DNA of 64,000 nt from Siphonodentalium dalli. Taxonomy: Eukaryota > Mollusca > Scaphopoda > Gadilida > Siphonodentaliidae. The stretch spans positions 241,841,530 through 241,905,529 of the forward strand of contig CP136065.1 of the NCBI GenBank assembly GCA_032622095.1, written 5' to 3'. Shown here one piece after another: positions 12,537-23,550 of the stretch (position 1 is the stretch's first letter; each line of letters opens with the position of its first letter). The notes under the pieces are model-generated. The model was not told where the DNA came from. It did not search any database and worked only from the letters and a program-made list of their open reading frames with translations. A program made the translations under genes and the position numbers.

Positions 12537-12694
12537 CCTTATTATACATGTAACTCGTTATTTGTCATCAAAATAAAGTTTATCACGAAAACATAGTAAA
12601 ACTACATAGTTTAATAAATATCAGAACATCCTTTGGGTGGATTAATCGGTTTGCTCTAATTATTTGAGTGTATAGCACACTGACACATATTAGT

Positions 12695-12700
12695 TTTATT
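12695..12700 (-). terminator. Candidate polyadenylation signal
   Basis: AATAAA on the minus strand, about 70 nt downstream of the stop codon of the cysteine-rich peptide gene. It would serve an unspliced transcript; if the splice donor at 12760 is used, this site would lie in an intron. Confidence 0.4.
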
Positions 12701-12751
12701 ATAATCAATTTAGTTTATAATCTATTATGATATTATAATATTATATATTTA

Positions 12752-12763
12752 GTGTCTTACCTG
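12752..12763 (-). other. Consensus 5' splice site just after the peptide stop codon
   Basis: On the minus strand the sequence reads CAG then GTAAGA, a near-ideal donor, with the exon ending about 9 nt after the TGA. If used, it puts an intron in the 3' UTR, close enough to the stop not to be expected to trigger nonsense-mediated decay. Confidence 0.55.
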
Positions 12764-12769
12764 ATACTT

Positions 12770-12988
12770 TCATCCACAGTTTACTTTACAACAGTCAGAC
12801 ACGCAGTTCGATTTACAGTAACGCATACACGCAACATGCGTCTTTTTAGGGTCCTTTTTGATTTCAGATGAGTTATGTGTGCGTCTTCTACGCACACGCC
12901 TCCACAATGCATCGGTAAAATCAACCTCATACAGGAGAATTATAGAGAGACATAACAACATAACGAGAGCAATCCTTTTGGAGTCCAT
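12770..12988 (-). CDS. Secreted cysteine-rich peptide precursor (72 aa)
   Basis: The predicted product is a small secreted prepropeptide. Residues 1-27 form a clear signal peptide: a basic start (KR at 4-5), a hydrophobic core at 6-20 and a plausible cleavage after Ala27. A strongly basic stretch at 30-36 (RRVRRRR) matches a furin-type processing site, followed by NSS (39-41), a possible N-glycosylation site. Dibasic KK pairs lie at 44-45 and 48-49. The C-terminal part has six cysteines (54, 58, 62, 66, 67, 71) in the order C-x3-C-x3-C-x3-CC-x3-C, then a final Gly that could give a C-terminal amide. The ATG context is strong (A at -3, G at +4). A TATA-like box lies about 50 bp upstream, and a consensus splice donor follows the stop. 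This architecture is shared by antimicrobial peptides, neuropeptides and venom-type peptides; I do not recognise the family and assign no function. It appears intact. Confidence 0.68.
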   Translation of the reverse strand: MDSKRIALVMLLCLSIILLYEVDFTDALWRRVRRRRTHNSSEIKKDPKKTHVACMRYCKSNCVSDCCKVNCG

Positions 12989-13038
12989 CTTTAATAAAGA
13001 ATGCTAGTGAAATATTTTACAAGCAGGTTGACTCACTG

Positions 13039-13049
13039 TATATATATGT
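13039..13049 (-). promoter_or_regulatory. TATA-like box upstream of the peptide gene
   Basis: A CATATATATAC stretch on the minus strand lies about 50 nt before the ATG. This would fit transcription starting roughly 20-25 nt before the start codon, provided the first exon is the one seen. TATA-like words are common in this AT-rich DNA, so support is modest. Confidence 0.35.
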
Positions 13050-13600
13050 GATACAATCATGGGTAAATAAGCATTAATTACAGATTTGCTAGCGGCTGTT
13101 TAGCACACTATTTTGGGTTTGGTGGATATTCAAATATGTCTATGTCAAATATAGTATTTGCGTATTGCATAAAGTAATAAAACTACCTCCTAATTATATA
13201 GTGCACAACTTTTTATAGAAATTTCTTGACAGTTGATCAAATAGATTCACGCCACTTGAAGTTTGATATCCGAAAGTAGAGCGTCGACTAATTGCGCCGA
13301 GGCAACCTAAAACATTCAACCTTCACTTGCGTGCGTGCCCGTCTATCGATGTTCTGGGCTAAAGCCTCTTTTTCTCGACTATTTACGTGGTACTTGCGAC
13401 ATGTTATATACTGACCAGGAGAATCTGTTTTAATCAACATAAACTAAAGGTTAGTCAAACGTTTTTCCCCCAGAATGGCTAACGTCGGTGTGTCCTAAAG
13501 ACTGAGACTGTAAGTTAGTCACAATGATTGTGATTATGATTGTGTTAGTCATAACGACTAAGAACATCTTAGTCAAACTAACTAGGATTGAACCATAATT
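13050..13600. other. Unassigned non-coding stretch
   Basis: Upstream flank of the minus-strand peptide gene. No further coding sequence or repeat recognised. Confidence 0.4.
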
Positions 13601-14395
13601 ATACCCCCCGCAACGAAGTTAGGGGGGTATACTGGAGTCAGCTTGTTCGTCCGTCCGTCGTCCGTCGTCCGTCCGTCCGTCGTCCGTCCGTGGACATAAA
13701 TTTGTCCGGAGTTTTTCTCAGTCGTTTTTTGATCAAATTCCGTGAAACTTGGCACAGACATCAACCACCATGGGAACCTGTGCACCTGCGATTATGAAGT
13801 CTGTCGGACTTTTTTTGGTGGAGTTATCCCCCCTTTATCGACTTAGAAAATTTTCGCAACATGTATACTTTTGTCCGAGCTTTTATTCCTACATTTTTCG
13901 GTAATTTTTTTTAAAACGTGGCACAGATATTTAGTACCATGGGAACTTGTGCACCTGCGATTATGACGTCTGTCCGACATTTGTTGGTGGAGTTATCCCC
14001 CTTTTTCGACTTAGAAACTTTTTTTGCAACATGCATAATTTTGTCCGAGCTTTTATTCCTACATTTTTCGGTCAATGTTTTTTAATCTTGGCACTGATAT
14101 TTAGTACCATGGGAACCTGTGCACCTGCGATTATGACGTCTGTCCGACATATTTTGTGTGGAGTTATTCCCCTTTTTCGACTTATAATTTTTTTCGCAAC
14201 ATACATAATTTTGTCCAAGCTTTTATTCCTACATTTTTTGGTCAATAGGTTTAAGATTAGGGTTATGGTTGTACACCTGCAATGGGAACTGTTATTTTAT
14301 TATTTTAACTAAATGTTTACTGACATGTGAAACATCTTAGTATTTTAAAAACAGGGGGGTATCCGTAGTCCCATTGGGACAGTCACACCTCTAGT
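13601..14395 (+). repeat. Interspersed element with ATACCCCCCGC hairpin start
   Basis: It starts with a hairpin (ATACCCCCCGC, spacer, GGGGGGTAT) at 13601-13630, then a CGTCCGTC-type microsatellite at about 13646-13695. About three copies follow of a ~165-bp unit containing ACCATGGGAACCTGTGCACC and GGTGGAGTTATCCCC. It ends near a GGGGGGTATCCG word at 14353. I recall similarly organised interspersed repeats from marine invertebrates, but no class is assigned from this sequence. No protein. Confidence 0.65.
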
Positions 14396-14543
14396 TGGCA
14401 ATGTCCTCTGATTTTGAAAACTCATATTTTGGGGTGTTTTTGTTTCAATATGTTGAGTAGGGCTTAGTAATAGATGACGCATCAATGAATAGTACGGGAT
14501 TTTTCCTGTCGTGGACCAAGGGTTCACAGTTAGGCTGAATAAG

Positions 14544-14938
14544 TCATTGTCGCATGGTTTCGTGCAGATAAGACACCTAGGGTCTCCTAAACGTGCAAAA
14601 AGACACCCAGCATCTCCAAAAACGTGCAAAAAAATAAAAATACACATGATCTCACAAAATGTGCAAAAAGTCGCACAGCATCTCAAAGTCTTATAAAATT
14701 GATTTTAAATTAGTCGCATGTTAATTATTAAAAGAATTATGTGTTTGTGATTTTAGAGAGCAATTTCAAGGGAATTTCAATAGGTATTCTACACACGTTG
14801 ACTTTGTATGTCGCAGACGAACGATACTTTGAGATCATGTGTGTCTTTTTGCACGTCTGTGCGATCCTGGGTGTCTTTGTGCACGTTTGAGATATCCTGG
14901 GTATCTTTTTGCACGATATATATCCCATGCGACAATGA
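14544..14938. mobile_element. Foldback element with GTGCAAAAAGACAC-repeat arms
   Basis: The left arm (about 14544-14700) starts TCATTGTCGCATGG and contains several GTGCAAAAAGACACC words. The right arm (about 14808-14938) is the imperfect complement, ending CCATGCGACAATGA. The centre is about 100 bp. The arms themselves are built of ~30-bp direct repeats, typical of foldback-type elements. Non-coding. Confidence 0.7.
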
Positions 14939-15265
14939 TGGCCAATTCAGCGAGAATTCAGTTCAGTTAGAGGTGTTTATTTTCATTCTAGAACAATTCT
15001 ACAATGTTATTGTTCGTTGGTTGTTTTATTATAAAACTTCTTTAATAGAGCGTTGCTTTCATTAAATATTAACCTGATGTCCCTGGATTCTAGATGGAAT
15101 GGATAATTTGCATCATGATTGTTTATTGTTTAATGAAAAACGAGAAGTAGAAATTATTTCTAATTAACTGAATTCAGATCGACATCACTGCAAGTATCAA
15201 CACTATAGAATGAAATTTCAAAATTCCAAAAGTCGTTAACCCTTTACCCAACAGAAGGGCCCTGT

Positions 15266-15334
15266 GCCAATGCATTCTCTTATATATGCGAGTCGACCAT
15301 AGGTCGCCTCGCATATATAAGAGAATGCATTGGC
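15266..15334. repeat. 69-bp palindrome, module P
   Basis: Matches 1282-1350 over its whole length, including the single mismatched inner pair. Confidence 0.9.
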
Positions 15335-15390
15335 TTAACACATTAAAAATTATAAAATTGTTAAAGAATGTAAGAAAAAATGGTAAAAAT

Positions 15391-15459
15391 GCCAATGCAT
15401 TCTCTTATATATGCGAGGCGACCTATGGTCGACTCGCATATATAAGAGAATGCATTGGC
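15391..15459. repeat. 69-bp palindrome, module P (inverted partner)
   Basis: Reverse complement of the preceding palindrome; matches 1392-1460. Confidence 0.9.
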
Positions 15460-15821
15460 ACGGGGCTAACTGTAACTATCACAATGTGGTCAATGAGCCG
15501 GTTCCAATGATATCCATATTTGTATGGTTCTATTGAGACAGACCGAAGATATTTTAGGCTGTTGAAGCTTTATTTGGCCGGTTTTGGCCGTTTTGTTGGG
15601 TAAAGGGTTAAAACACTTATTGTCGAAACATACAACTCACTGTTGCAATTTTGGCAATTCCTAAAACTATTTTGCAAAATTTGTTCATTTCGCAAAACAT
15701 GACAAAAAGTAAATATCAGGCTAGCGCGAACACTTGTTACGCGTGCTCCGCGTGTATACTAATGTAGAGATTCTCGTTTCGCCTGGGCGCATGAGTGTTT
15801 TATTTATAGAATGTGAATTTT

Positions 15822-16232
15822 TGGGAGGATTAAAAGTCGAACTGCGACCGGAGGCCGAGTCCGGTAAAAGGTGTATTTGGGAATTTCAATTTCGTTTATT
15901 GTCGTTAACATTATGTCAATAATGTTGATTTTTGGTTTGTGATAAGCTATGCCAATTACAAATAAAAGAAATGAAAAAGATAATTTGAAAGTCTTATATT
16001 TCAAATTTTACAGATATTTTTCATTCTGCAGCCCACTGGGTGTTGTGGTCGGAGACGGTCGAGTCGGCCGCCAGTTCGTTAATTAGGTGCTGGTTGTTTT
16101 GTTATTTTAACGAAATTCTGAGTTGGTCATTTGCAAAACCAATATAATTTATATTCTATAATTACAATCATGGGTATATAATATATGATCTTGAGCGCGT
16201 TACCATTTCTGACATTGGTTTTCTTGTATACA
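15822..16232 (-). repeat. Dispersed repeat X, copy 1
   Basis: The stretch 16080-16232 matches 33335-33450 and, in part, 34622-34743 and (inverted) 18622-18705. Landmarks are AATTCTGAGTTGGTCATT, GGGTATATAATATATGATC and a shared outer end reading AAGAAAACCATAGTCAG (or close) on the minus strand. An upstream block at 15824-15872 also matches 33286-33335, so the family is longer than any one copy. No coding sequence; class unknown. Confidence 0.7.
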
Positions 16233-16247
16233 TTAGTCTGAGAAAGC

Positions 16248-16432
16248 TTAAAGCCGCACGGCGGATTGCGATACAAAATACACCTAATAATATTCGCCTT
16301 TGAATTTTCCCTGGTGTCGAAATAGGTCGATAAATACAAAAACTACCTTCCTGCGAGCATTAAATGTCACAGAAAGACGCCTTGAAGTCATACACAATAC
16401 AACTTTTAACGTGATGTTTGACTCCTAAATAC
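16248..16432 (+). repeat. Dispersed repeat Y, copy 1
   Basis: About 180 bp matching 23368-23550. Shared words include TTAAAGCC, AATAATATTCGC and AAGACGC followed by AAGTCAT. Diverged and non-coding. Confidence 0.7.
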
Positions 16433-16769
16433 AAAACAGCCATTTGCACGACATGAAACAGAAAAGAGCGCCCCGTGTTAGTCTACTCTTGATATAATAT
16501 GGTGAAAATAGAGAGAGATTTTTTAACTTATGCCAGAAAAATTGAAAACAGCTGGAAAATGGCTGTGACCATGGCAAATAATTTTCAGATCATATGTCCT
16601 GAAATTTGTGCAGGTGTATGTAATCTGATCCGGAGGTTCTTTGAATTGAGATCTGATTATTGCATTAACACCTAATTGGCTGACGGTTATTGGATACCAG
16701 TGGCCTCTGATAATAACTGTGATATTGTATTTACAGTCGTAACACAACTGTAAGTAATCAAACAAGCAT

Positions 16770-16948
16770 TCCGTGGTAGATTTCCGCGGCGTGAATAATC
16801 ATTATCATTTGTATTATTATTTGAATGCTTTAGTACTTCTTTTCGTCATGATTTCTATTTTGATTGTTTATTCATTATGTATTCTCAGCAACCTGTCCTT
16901 ATATATGGATGTTCTTGCTAATAAATTCTATTCTATTCTATTCTATGA
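16770..16948 (+). mobile_element. Possible non-LTR retrotransposon 3' tail
   Basis: The stretch ends in AATAAATTCTATTCTATTC, a short tandem ATTCT tail of the kind that terminates many LINE-type elements. The preceding hydrophobic open frame is not recognisable. Tentative. Confidence 0.4.
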
Positions 16949-18621
16949 AGGCGGTATATCGAAATTGTGTGTATTTGTCAACCTATCTCATACCTCTTTC
17001 AAAATTACGTTGACACGAATTTGGAAAATCGAATGAGCAAGAAATAGATGTCGTGTAAAATTAAGGATGATATAGAACTAATGCATAAACATATGTATAA
17101 ATATAACTCTGACCTCATGACAGTACGCATAATACGCCATGTTTTTCTGGGGTTTTTGTTTTTTGTGTGTTTTTTGTGTTTTTTTTATCGTCTCCAATGA
17201 GGTGTGAATAAACCGGTTCCTCAATGCTTTAGAACGACTTGCACTGAGAACTCCTCTCCCCTCTCTGTTGTGAACTGCGCATGTACCATATATATATACG
17301 CCGGCCCGTCCTCCCCGTTGTAAAGGCTTAATGTATAGTTCAATTGTAATGGATATTGGGGTCGGGCGGGTCGGTGGCTTCATGTATGCTCGAATACCAC
17401 AGTATAAGTGGTGAAATGGGTTAATAAATATTCGTTGATATGCGCTAATTTTGATACGCCGGTGTACACTTCTAACACTTCGAAGACACGTTCAAGTCAA
17501 TGTAATTCCGTTTGTAGGTGAAGTATGAACGTATAACATACTTTTGTCAAAATAAGACCAATTTATCATGAATAAAGCGGTGTACAACTGCCACGGGGCA
17601 TTGATTATATTGCACTCGAAGGTAACATTCCTGGTCATGACTGACGAATCTTGTTTACAATATGAATTTCGGTTGTTGATAGATTGAATAAACTTTTTTA
17701 ATTAATTGCAATATGTTATTCTTTCGGGATTGGCCAATGATTCGTCGACAACGAAGATGTATCTTCGCCTGTCATATATGGGGATGGCCATACAGTATGT
17801 ATGAAACAAGTGCGGAATGGCATGTTCGTTGATGCTAGCATTTCACTTAAGCTATTTAATTTAACCACTGTGGGACGGTAATGGTGAACAGGGGGGATAG
17901 AAACGGCATACTAGCACACAATAATGCGCCAATTTTGATGTTCAGTGCTCAGATCAAACCTATAATAATCTACCACATTCATCAGAGTGACCAAATAGCT
18001 TGATGAATGATGAATACATGTACATAAATATTGATATTGTTTCTCGTTGGTCACCCATTTTACTCATGTAAATTTTCGCCTCAATACAATACAAGATGTT
18101 CTGAAACATTAAAGATTATGCAGCGGCGTGGATCGAGAAAGAGAGTTACGAGTATTATATGTGTTTGTTATCACATGACTCATGTGCTGAAAGCTGATAA
18201 ATTGCTATGATTTCTGGAAGTCTTTTCCGAATAATGATAAAATACCTTTGTATTTACCAACCTATTTTGATTGCGACAAAGTAACACACGTTAGTGATAC
18301 ATTTGGCACTTAAATATTACGGGTCGATTTAAAGCGGACGCAATTATAAACCAGTCACTCAGGCTTAGAAAATCGAAAACCACCCAATCAAACAAAATAT
18401 TGGAGGAGAATCCCAGGTGTGTTGTCCTTTCTCGTCAAGGATTAGACAAGTGATCCCGATGTGTCGATACCCATGCAACTGCGTTCCACCATGATTCATT
18501 ATATATATTGGCTGCTCTCTTTCTTCACACTCTTCAGACGTGTATCTCTCCAAATCAACACTATATAACCAACATAGTATACATCACCATAACAATGATA
18601 ACCTCAGCAAACAAGATTAAC
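16949..18621. other. Unassigned non-coding stretch
   Basis: Includes a T-rich GTTTTTTGTG patch near 17150-17190. Open frames are about 100 aa or less, without recognisable domains. Confidence 0.45.
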
Positions 18622-18705
18622 AAGAAAACCATAGTCAGAAATGGTAACGCGCTCAAGATTATATATTATATACCCATGATTGTAATTATAGAATACTAGC
18701 AGATT
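18622..18705 (+). repeat. Dispersed repeat X, copy 2 (cut by a Helitron)
   Basis: Matches the outer 85 bp of repeat X (AAGAAAACCATAGTCAG onward) and stops inside the family sequence at GAATA, exactly where CTAG of a Helitron 3' end begins. Other copies continue with T at this point, the expected A/T target. Confidence 0.75.
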
Positions 18706-19395
18706 AGCCCGCCACTGGCGGCATTGGTCCCATGGCTTTGGTCGCTCCATTTTTTTTTTTCAAGGTAACCTCGTACGTCGCTGCCAATTTCTCATACATA
18801 ACAAATTTCACATCGATGTCACCGCTGACTACCGAGATATCGCCCAAGGTCATTTGTGGGTACCAGTTTCAATGTCAAGGTCACATCGGGCGGACAAACT
18901 GACCCATCTCCCCCGTCCCGTGGAACCTCTAAGTACGAAATTTCGTCTCGATATCCCCAGTTTTGACCTGCGGTATATTTACACTAAAGTAAATAAAAGC
19001 TCTTAATAGCGACGCCTCATATACAAACGCTCATTAATTATCATGCGATTAACCCATCAATCCCCATTACGGTTGCAGTTGAATGGTGAAAGGAGTGGTC
19101 GCACGGGCTTGCGAATGGCCCGAGTGCACTGCCTGCGGATTTCTACCCTTACACAGCAAGTTTGAGTTCAATCGGGCCAGCAGTTTTCGTCTCGATATCC
19201 CCAGTTTCCGAGACGGTCAAATGCCGTATATTATCACTAAAGTAGATAAACGCTCTTTAATAGCGACGCGTCATATACAAACGCTCATTAATTATCACGC
19301 GATTAACCCATCAATCCCCATTGCGGTGGCAGTTGAAGTGTGAAGGAGTGGTCGCGAATGGTCCGATGACACTTCCCGTTGAGTTTTACCCTTAG
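18706..19395 (-). mobile_element. Non-autonomous Helitron-like element, 3' end at 18706
   Basis: On the minus strand the sequence ends with a hairpin (CCGCC-AGT-GGCGG, 18719-18731), a short spacer, then CTAG and flanking T. That is the standard Helitron 3' end. The body holds a ~240-bp tandem duplication (about 18944-19152 and 19183-19395) containing CGATTAACCCATCAATCCCC. The reverse complement of that body resembles the elements at 37.9 and 40.7 kb. The 5' end is not identified. Confidence 0.65.
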
Positions 19396-20993
19396 ATAGC
19401 ATACCAATAATGCTATGAAGTTGAATATGTGCTGTGTATAGCAACATTCGTAGAAAAACAAGCGATTTCAAAAAAAATAATTGGCATGGCAACGGTTCTG
19501 CGTGATATCCAAATTAACTTTTATTCACACGTTTTGCTTGTGTGCCAAATTAAATTTGGTGATTTTACTACAAACTGCACGTTTTTTGACATTTTTCGCC
19601 CCTATAGTGTGCGATCTGAGATACTGGGATGTGGTTTCTCAAAATGTGTATGTATTGGTTATATAATGTAATACTATAACAGCTGGTGGCCGTGAGTATC
19701 ATTCATTTCATTAATTTTGTAATTTAAGGAACTATTTTTTAAATCCCCAATACGTATGATACATCTTAATTTAAGTTACCAGATTAAATTTTACACATTA
19801 TAGGGAATTGGTTAACTCTCTTGGCTCTGTGTTCGTATATATGGGGAACATGGAAGCATTAGCTTATTGGGATGCTTTTGTCTCAGGCGTGAGTCAGAGT
19901 GAATCATCGCCACATGGACACGGGTCTAGTGTCTTCTAGCTGGATCAATCAGGGTGACTGACATTGAATCCAAGGAATCAGCTTTTGATGTGATTCGATG
20001 CTCCCAAATTATAGACACATTCTCTCTCATCCAGACTTCCAGAACATTTGTAACACATTGATCGCCGTGACTGATTGTACCTGAACGTATACATTTTACT
20101 TGTAAGAAATAAATATTATGTTGTCTAAGAGTTCTTACTTAGTGAAAGAAAAACCTGGGATTGTTATAATAGCGTTTACTTAGCAACCTAGAATGCACTC
20201 ACTGGATCTGCCTAAACTTGCGCCCATCACACATTTGGCATGTTGTGTGATGTCTTGCCAACAACAGTTTGAACCATGTGTGCTGGCCCCTCGTTTGAGA
20301 GATCGATGAAAAATCTGGATATCAAATTTCAGTTCATCCATCGCTGAAATATTTGTGTGTACGGACAGAATATCTCCAGTTGATCTATTACACTAATGAT
20401 GGTCTTAGTAATACCGTACGAGTTCTTTGACATATATACATGTATTTATAGAACAATATAGACATCGCTGACATGAAGGGTGTGAAGACGATTGGTTGCC
20501 GATGATGCTATATATTATATACCAATGGGTTAAATTACTAGTTTGACTAGAATGATTTGTGTATGCCATTGCACTTCAGCGGCAAAAACCATCGAAGTCA
20601 ATTACAAATACCGACACAATTAAATAAAAGACACGTTAGTCTTCAGGAACAATCATATCATCAAAATGTCTATTGCGTCGAGAGTGAGAAATAAGGCATT
20701 TTAATAATCAATGTTTCCACATTCACATTTTTCAGTGTAATTGTTTCTCAATTGAATCATGCGCTAGACTGTTTGGCCGGACATGGTTTATAAATATCTT
20801 TCGGAAATGTTTGAACTTCGAAGAAAGTTTCCAGAAATATGTTCGCACCTCACTGTCTCTGCGGAAAAAAAAAAGATTCCGCACGCTTTTAGACTTGATC
20901 TCAACTCATTCCCCGAGTTTCAAGTTACTATAAAATAGGCTTCTAATGGGAAGTACTATTGCCCAGTTTTATTTCCCATGCAGGGCACAGGGG
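19396..20993. other. Unassigned non-coding stretch
   Basis: No convincing gene, RNA or repeat. Open frames are 86 aa or less. Confidence 0.45.
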
Positions 20994-21145
20994 CCTGTAA
21001 CGCGCTCCGCTGTCCGCCCCCCCCTTTTGCGCTGCACATATACGCCGCTTCTATATACGCGCCTGCTTCACGTTACTGGTAGGATAATAGAAGCGGCGTA
21101 TATGGGCAGCGCAAAAGGGGGGCGGACAGCGGAGCGCGTTACAGG
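20994..21145. mobile_element. 152-bp miniature inverted-repeat element
   Basis: Nearly perfect arms of about 60 bp: the left begins CCTGTAACGCGCTCCGC and the right ends GCGGAGCGCGTTACAGG, with a ~33-bp loop. The GC-rich arms include CCGCCCCCCC. The element abuts the truncated LINE fragment that follows, and an open frame runs across it by chance. No clear target duplication. Confidence 0.8.
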
Positions 21146-21147
21146 TC

Positions 21148-21524
21148 CCTACAGAATCATCAAGACTGACTTTTCAAAGGAAATATATCTCTCATTAGAA
21201 AACCAAACAGTAGTAAGGCGTCTGATTAAATTTTGTACAAGAAATCATAACTTACCGATCGAATCCGGATCGTGGGCAAAAAAAGACTACTCCGATCGAA
21301 AATGCACGCTGTGCGACGTTGAACTTGGTGATGAATACCATATCATACTCAAATGTGAAAAACTATGCGATTTGAGACGAAAATATCTTAAATCATACTA
21401 CTACACGCGCCCAAATGCCCACAAACTCAATGCCCTCTTCACGTGCACAAATAAAAGAACCCTCACCAATCTTAGTATGTTCATCCGAGACGCCCTCCGC
21501 CTAATGGAGCCCCCTGTGGCATAA
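21148..21524 (+). pseudogene. LINE ORF2 C-terminal fragment (zinc-knuckle region)
   Basis: The frame reads PYRIIKTDF and continues to a CTLC-x11-H-x4-C zinc-binding motif, then YYTRPNAHKLNALF, and stops after EPPVA. It aligns well with the C-terminus of the larger LINE at 28403-28780 (minus strand), which has the same CTLC, HKLNALF and PP landmarks. Everything upstream (endonuclease and reverse transcriptase) is absent: a 5'-truncated, dead copy. The 3' UTR differs from that of the larger LINE, so it is a related but distinct subfamily. Confidence 0.8.
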
Positions 21525-21742
21525 CCACGCGAACCTCGAAGCACCCACCCCCAACTAAATCACATCACGTACGCCCATATCCCACCCTTCCCGAACGTGC
21601 ACATGATTATTGAACTATATATATTGATTTCAACCGCATTACCATCTATTTGTATATATTGACGTGTATTCATAACTACACTCTGTTATACCGGACACGT
21701 CCGGCGATTTGAGATTAAAAATTCTGATTCTGATTCTGATGC
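21525..21742 (+). mobile_element. LINE 3' UTR and ATTCTG tail
   Basis: An untranslated region follows the ORF2 stop, with a small hairpin GGACACGTCCGG near 21695, then GAGATTAAAA and a short tandem ATTCTG tail at about 21719-21740, which marks the 3' end of this LINE insertion. Confidence 0.7.
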
Positions 21743-22202
21743 AGGGTATATATATATATTTATCATAATAAAACACGAAGCTGTTGGCAGATGGATCAGT
21801 TTAGCCTACCCGTGTAATACGAGTCTCAGCTGTCTGGGCATCGACGCAATCATGTCTGGTGATTTGCGCGCCCTGTGACGTCCTGATGTGCGTCGTGACG
21901 TAATGGCGTCTTTATCGGTTTCCAGAAAGAAATCTTTCAATATTGTTCTTTTATGAACGATTTATTAGCAAAATAAAACCAGATAACAATGCAATTTAAG
22001 TATATACGTGGATTTAATTTACAATTGGTGCAATCATTTCATATTAGCGCATGTGCATTCTTTACATTATGTACTTCCGGTATGACTTAACATGCATATC
22101 CACGGAAGGACAGATAAACAGACAAATAAACAGATAAACAGATAAACAGATATCCGGACAGAAAACATTACTTGCGTCCAGCATGGACTGGCGCAAGTAA
22201 TA
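21743..22202. other. Unassigned stretch with a short ACAGATAA repeat
   Basis: Near 22110-22152 ACAGATAA is repeated several times. Otherwise nothing is recognised. Confidence 0.4.
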
Positions 22203-22441
22203 AAGCTATTTATGTTTACCATATCCGGATCTAAACAAAAGCCAGGTTCTGTAACATTTTTTTGCTTTTGTTTACATAACAAAGGAAAACATTTGACAAT
22301 AACACACTGTTTATGCCATATTTCTGATTGGTATAAGAACAACGTCTGTCTATATTTTACTATTCTTTCTGTTTATACCAGTTTATGACGGAGCTGAATA
22401 TTTTAACAGCATACCACCGCCAACTCCGCCCGTATCTTTAA
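22203..22441 (+). repeat. Dispersed repeat family R, copy C
   Basis: Matches 27232-27470 of copy B, with TTTACCATATCCGGATC, TTGGTATAAGAACAA and GAATATTTTAACAGCATACC. It ends in a short hairpin at 22432-22494 (GTATCTTTAATTGAGGCA and its near complement) that is absent from copy B. Confidence 0.8.
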
Positions 22442-22494
22442 TTGAGGCACTCTGCCAAAATACACAGGTCGATGCCTCAATTATTTAAAGATAC

Positions 22495-23367
22495 CCTGTC
22501 CTATTTGGCACCATAACGCCACCATAATTATGTTAATTTTCGATACCCGAAAATAGATAGCTGGGAGTCCGTGGTACCTTCAACCAAAACCAGCTTGAGA
22601 AATCGGTCGTGTTAGACCGGGCACTACCATATCACTACCGATATCATGAGCTGGTTTACGTCCAAGGAAACTTGGACTAATTAATATGAGGTATTGATGG
22701 CCAGATATCGAGTTCCAAAGATGAAGTTTTAACATATTTCGTAGTTTTATCAGCCTAGAACAAATTGCAAGGATCTTCTTTTATAAAGAGCGGTCGCCTA
22801 AAAGTAGTAACTAATAAACAGCGTTCGCAATTATAATCTTTTGTTCGCGTTTATAATGTGATATTCTTTATATGATGATATATTAGCATCAGGGACATGA
22901 TAGATGGTTCCCAGTGTGGGGTTGTCCACATATGTATGTATGCCTGGATGTGCAATATTCACACCATCCTATTATCTCTCCTGTTCAGTTTACTCTCCAA
23001 TTAATGCCAATTTATTGGAGCAATTTAGCGCATGTCTATTTTTGGCCCCGGTGAAATACAGATTCATACAATAAATATTTTTCATAGATTGGAGCGATTT
23101 GATTGGCCGAGGGGTATGAACCAGTTTATAAATACGGATACAACACTGTGGTTCCAAACCAATGGGATGACAATCAAGCTGGCACTTGAAGCCATAAATG
23201 TCACATTCAAGTGATGAAAGATAATTATAACAAAATATGACATGCCATGCGAGGTCAAGGTTGAGTCTGACGGCTGAGTCCAATTTTCCGCTTCCAAATT
23301 GATGTGAAAAACTAAACTGCATGGGCTGTTCAGAACGGAATAACAAAGATTCATGGCAAAATAAATC
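22495..23367. other. Unassigned non-coding stretch
   Basis: A minus-strand open frame of 157 aa (22990-23463) has no recognisable domain or signal and overlaps repeat Y; I do not call it a gene. Confidence 0.4.
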
Positions 23368-23550
23368 ATTTAAAGCCACATGGCGGTTTGCGCTCCAAAA
23401 TACATAAAATAATATTCGCTTTTGAAATTTTCCCGGTATCAAAATATGTAGATAAATGACCAAACTACCTGTCTACGACCAATATATGTCCCAAAAAAAG
23501 ACGCATTCAAGTCATGAAAATTACAACAAAAACGCAATGTTCGGTACCCG
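23368..23550 (+). repeat. Dispersed repeat Y, copy 2
   Basis: Diverged match to 16248-16432 in the same orientation. Confidence 0.7.

Larger units (their letters stand above)
15236..15611 (-). mobile_element. piggyBac-like miniature element, copy 2 (TTAA-flanked)
   Basis: Same family as 1119-1490 but inverted. It is bounded by TTAA at 15236-15239 and 15608-15611, with CCCTTTACCCAACA ends. It carries the same two palindromes (15266-15334 and 15391-15459) and the same subterminal region with CCATATTTGTATGGTTC. The copies differ at scattered positions, so insertion was not very recent. Confidence 0.8.

Noticed and set aside
20946-21150. N-terminal 65 aa of the open frame leading into the LINE fragment
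   Set aside because: This part is a chance read-through of the 152-bp inverted-repeat element; only the part from about 21148 matches LINE protein.
22990-23463. 157-aa minus-strand frame
   Set aside because: It overlaps dispersed repeat Y and has no recognisable features.
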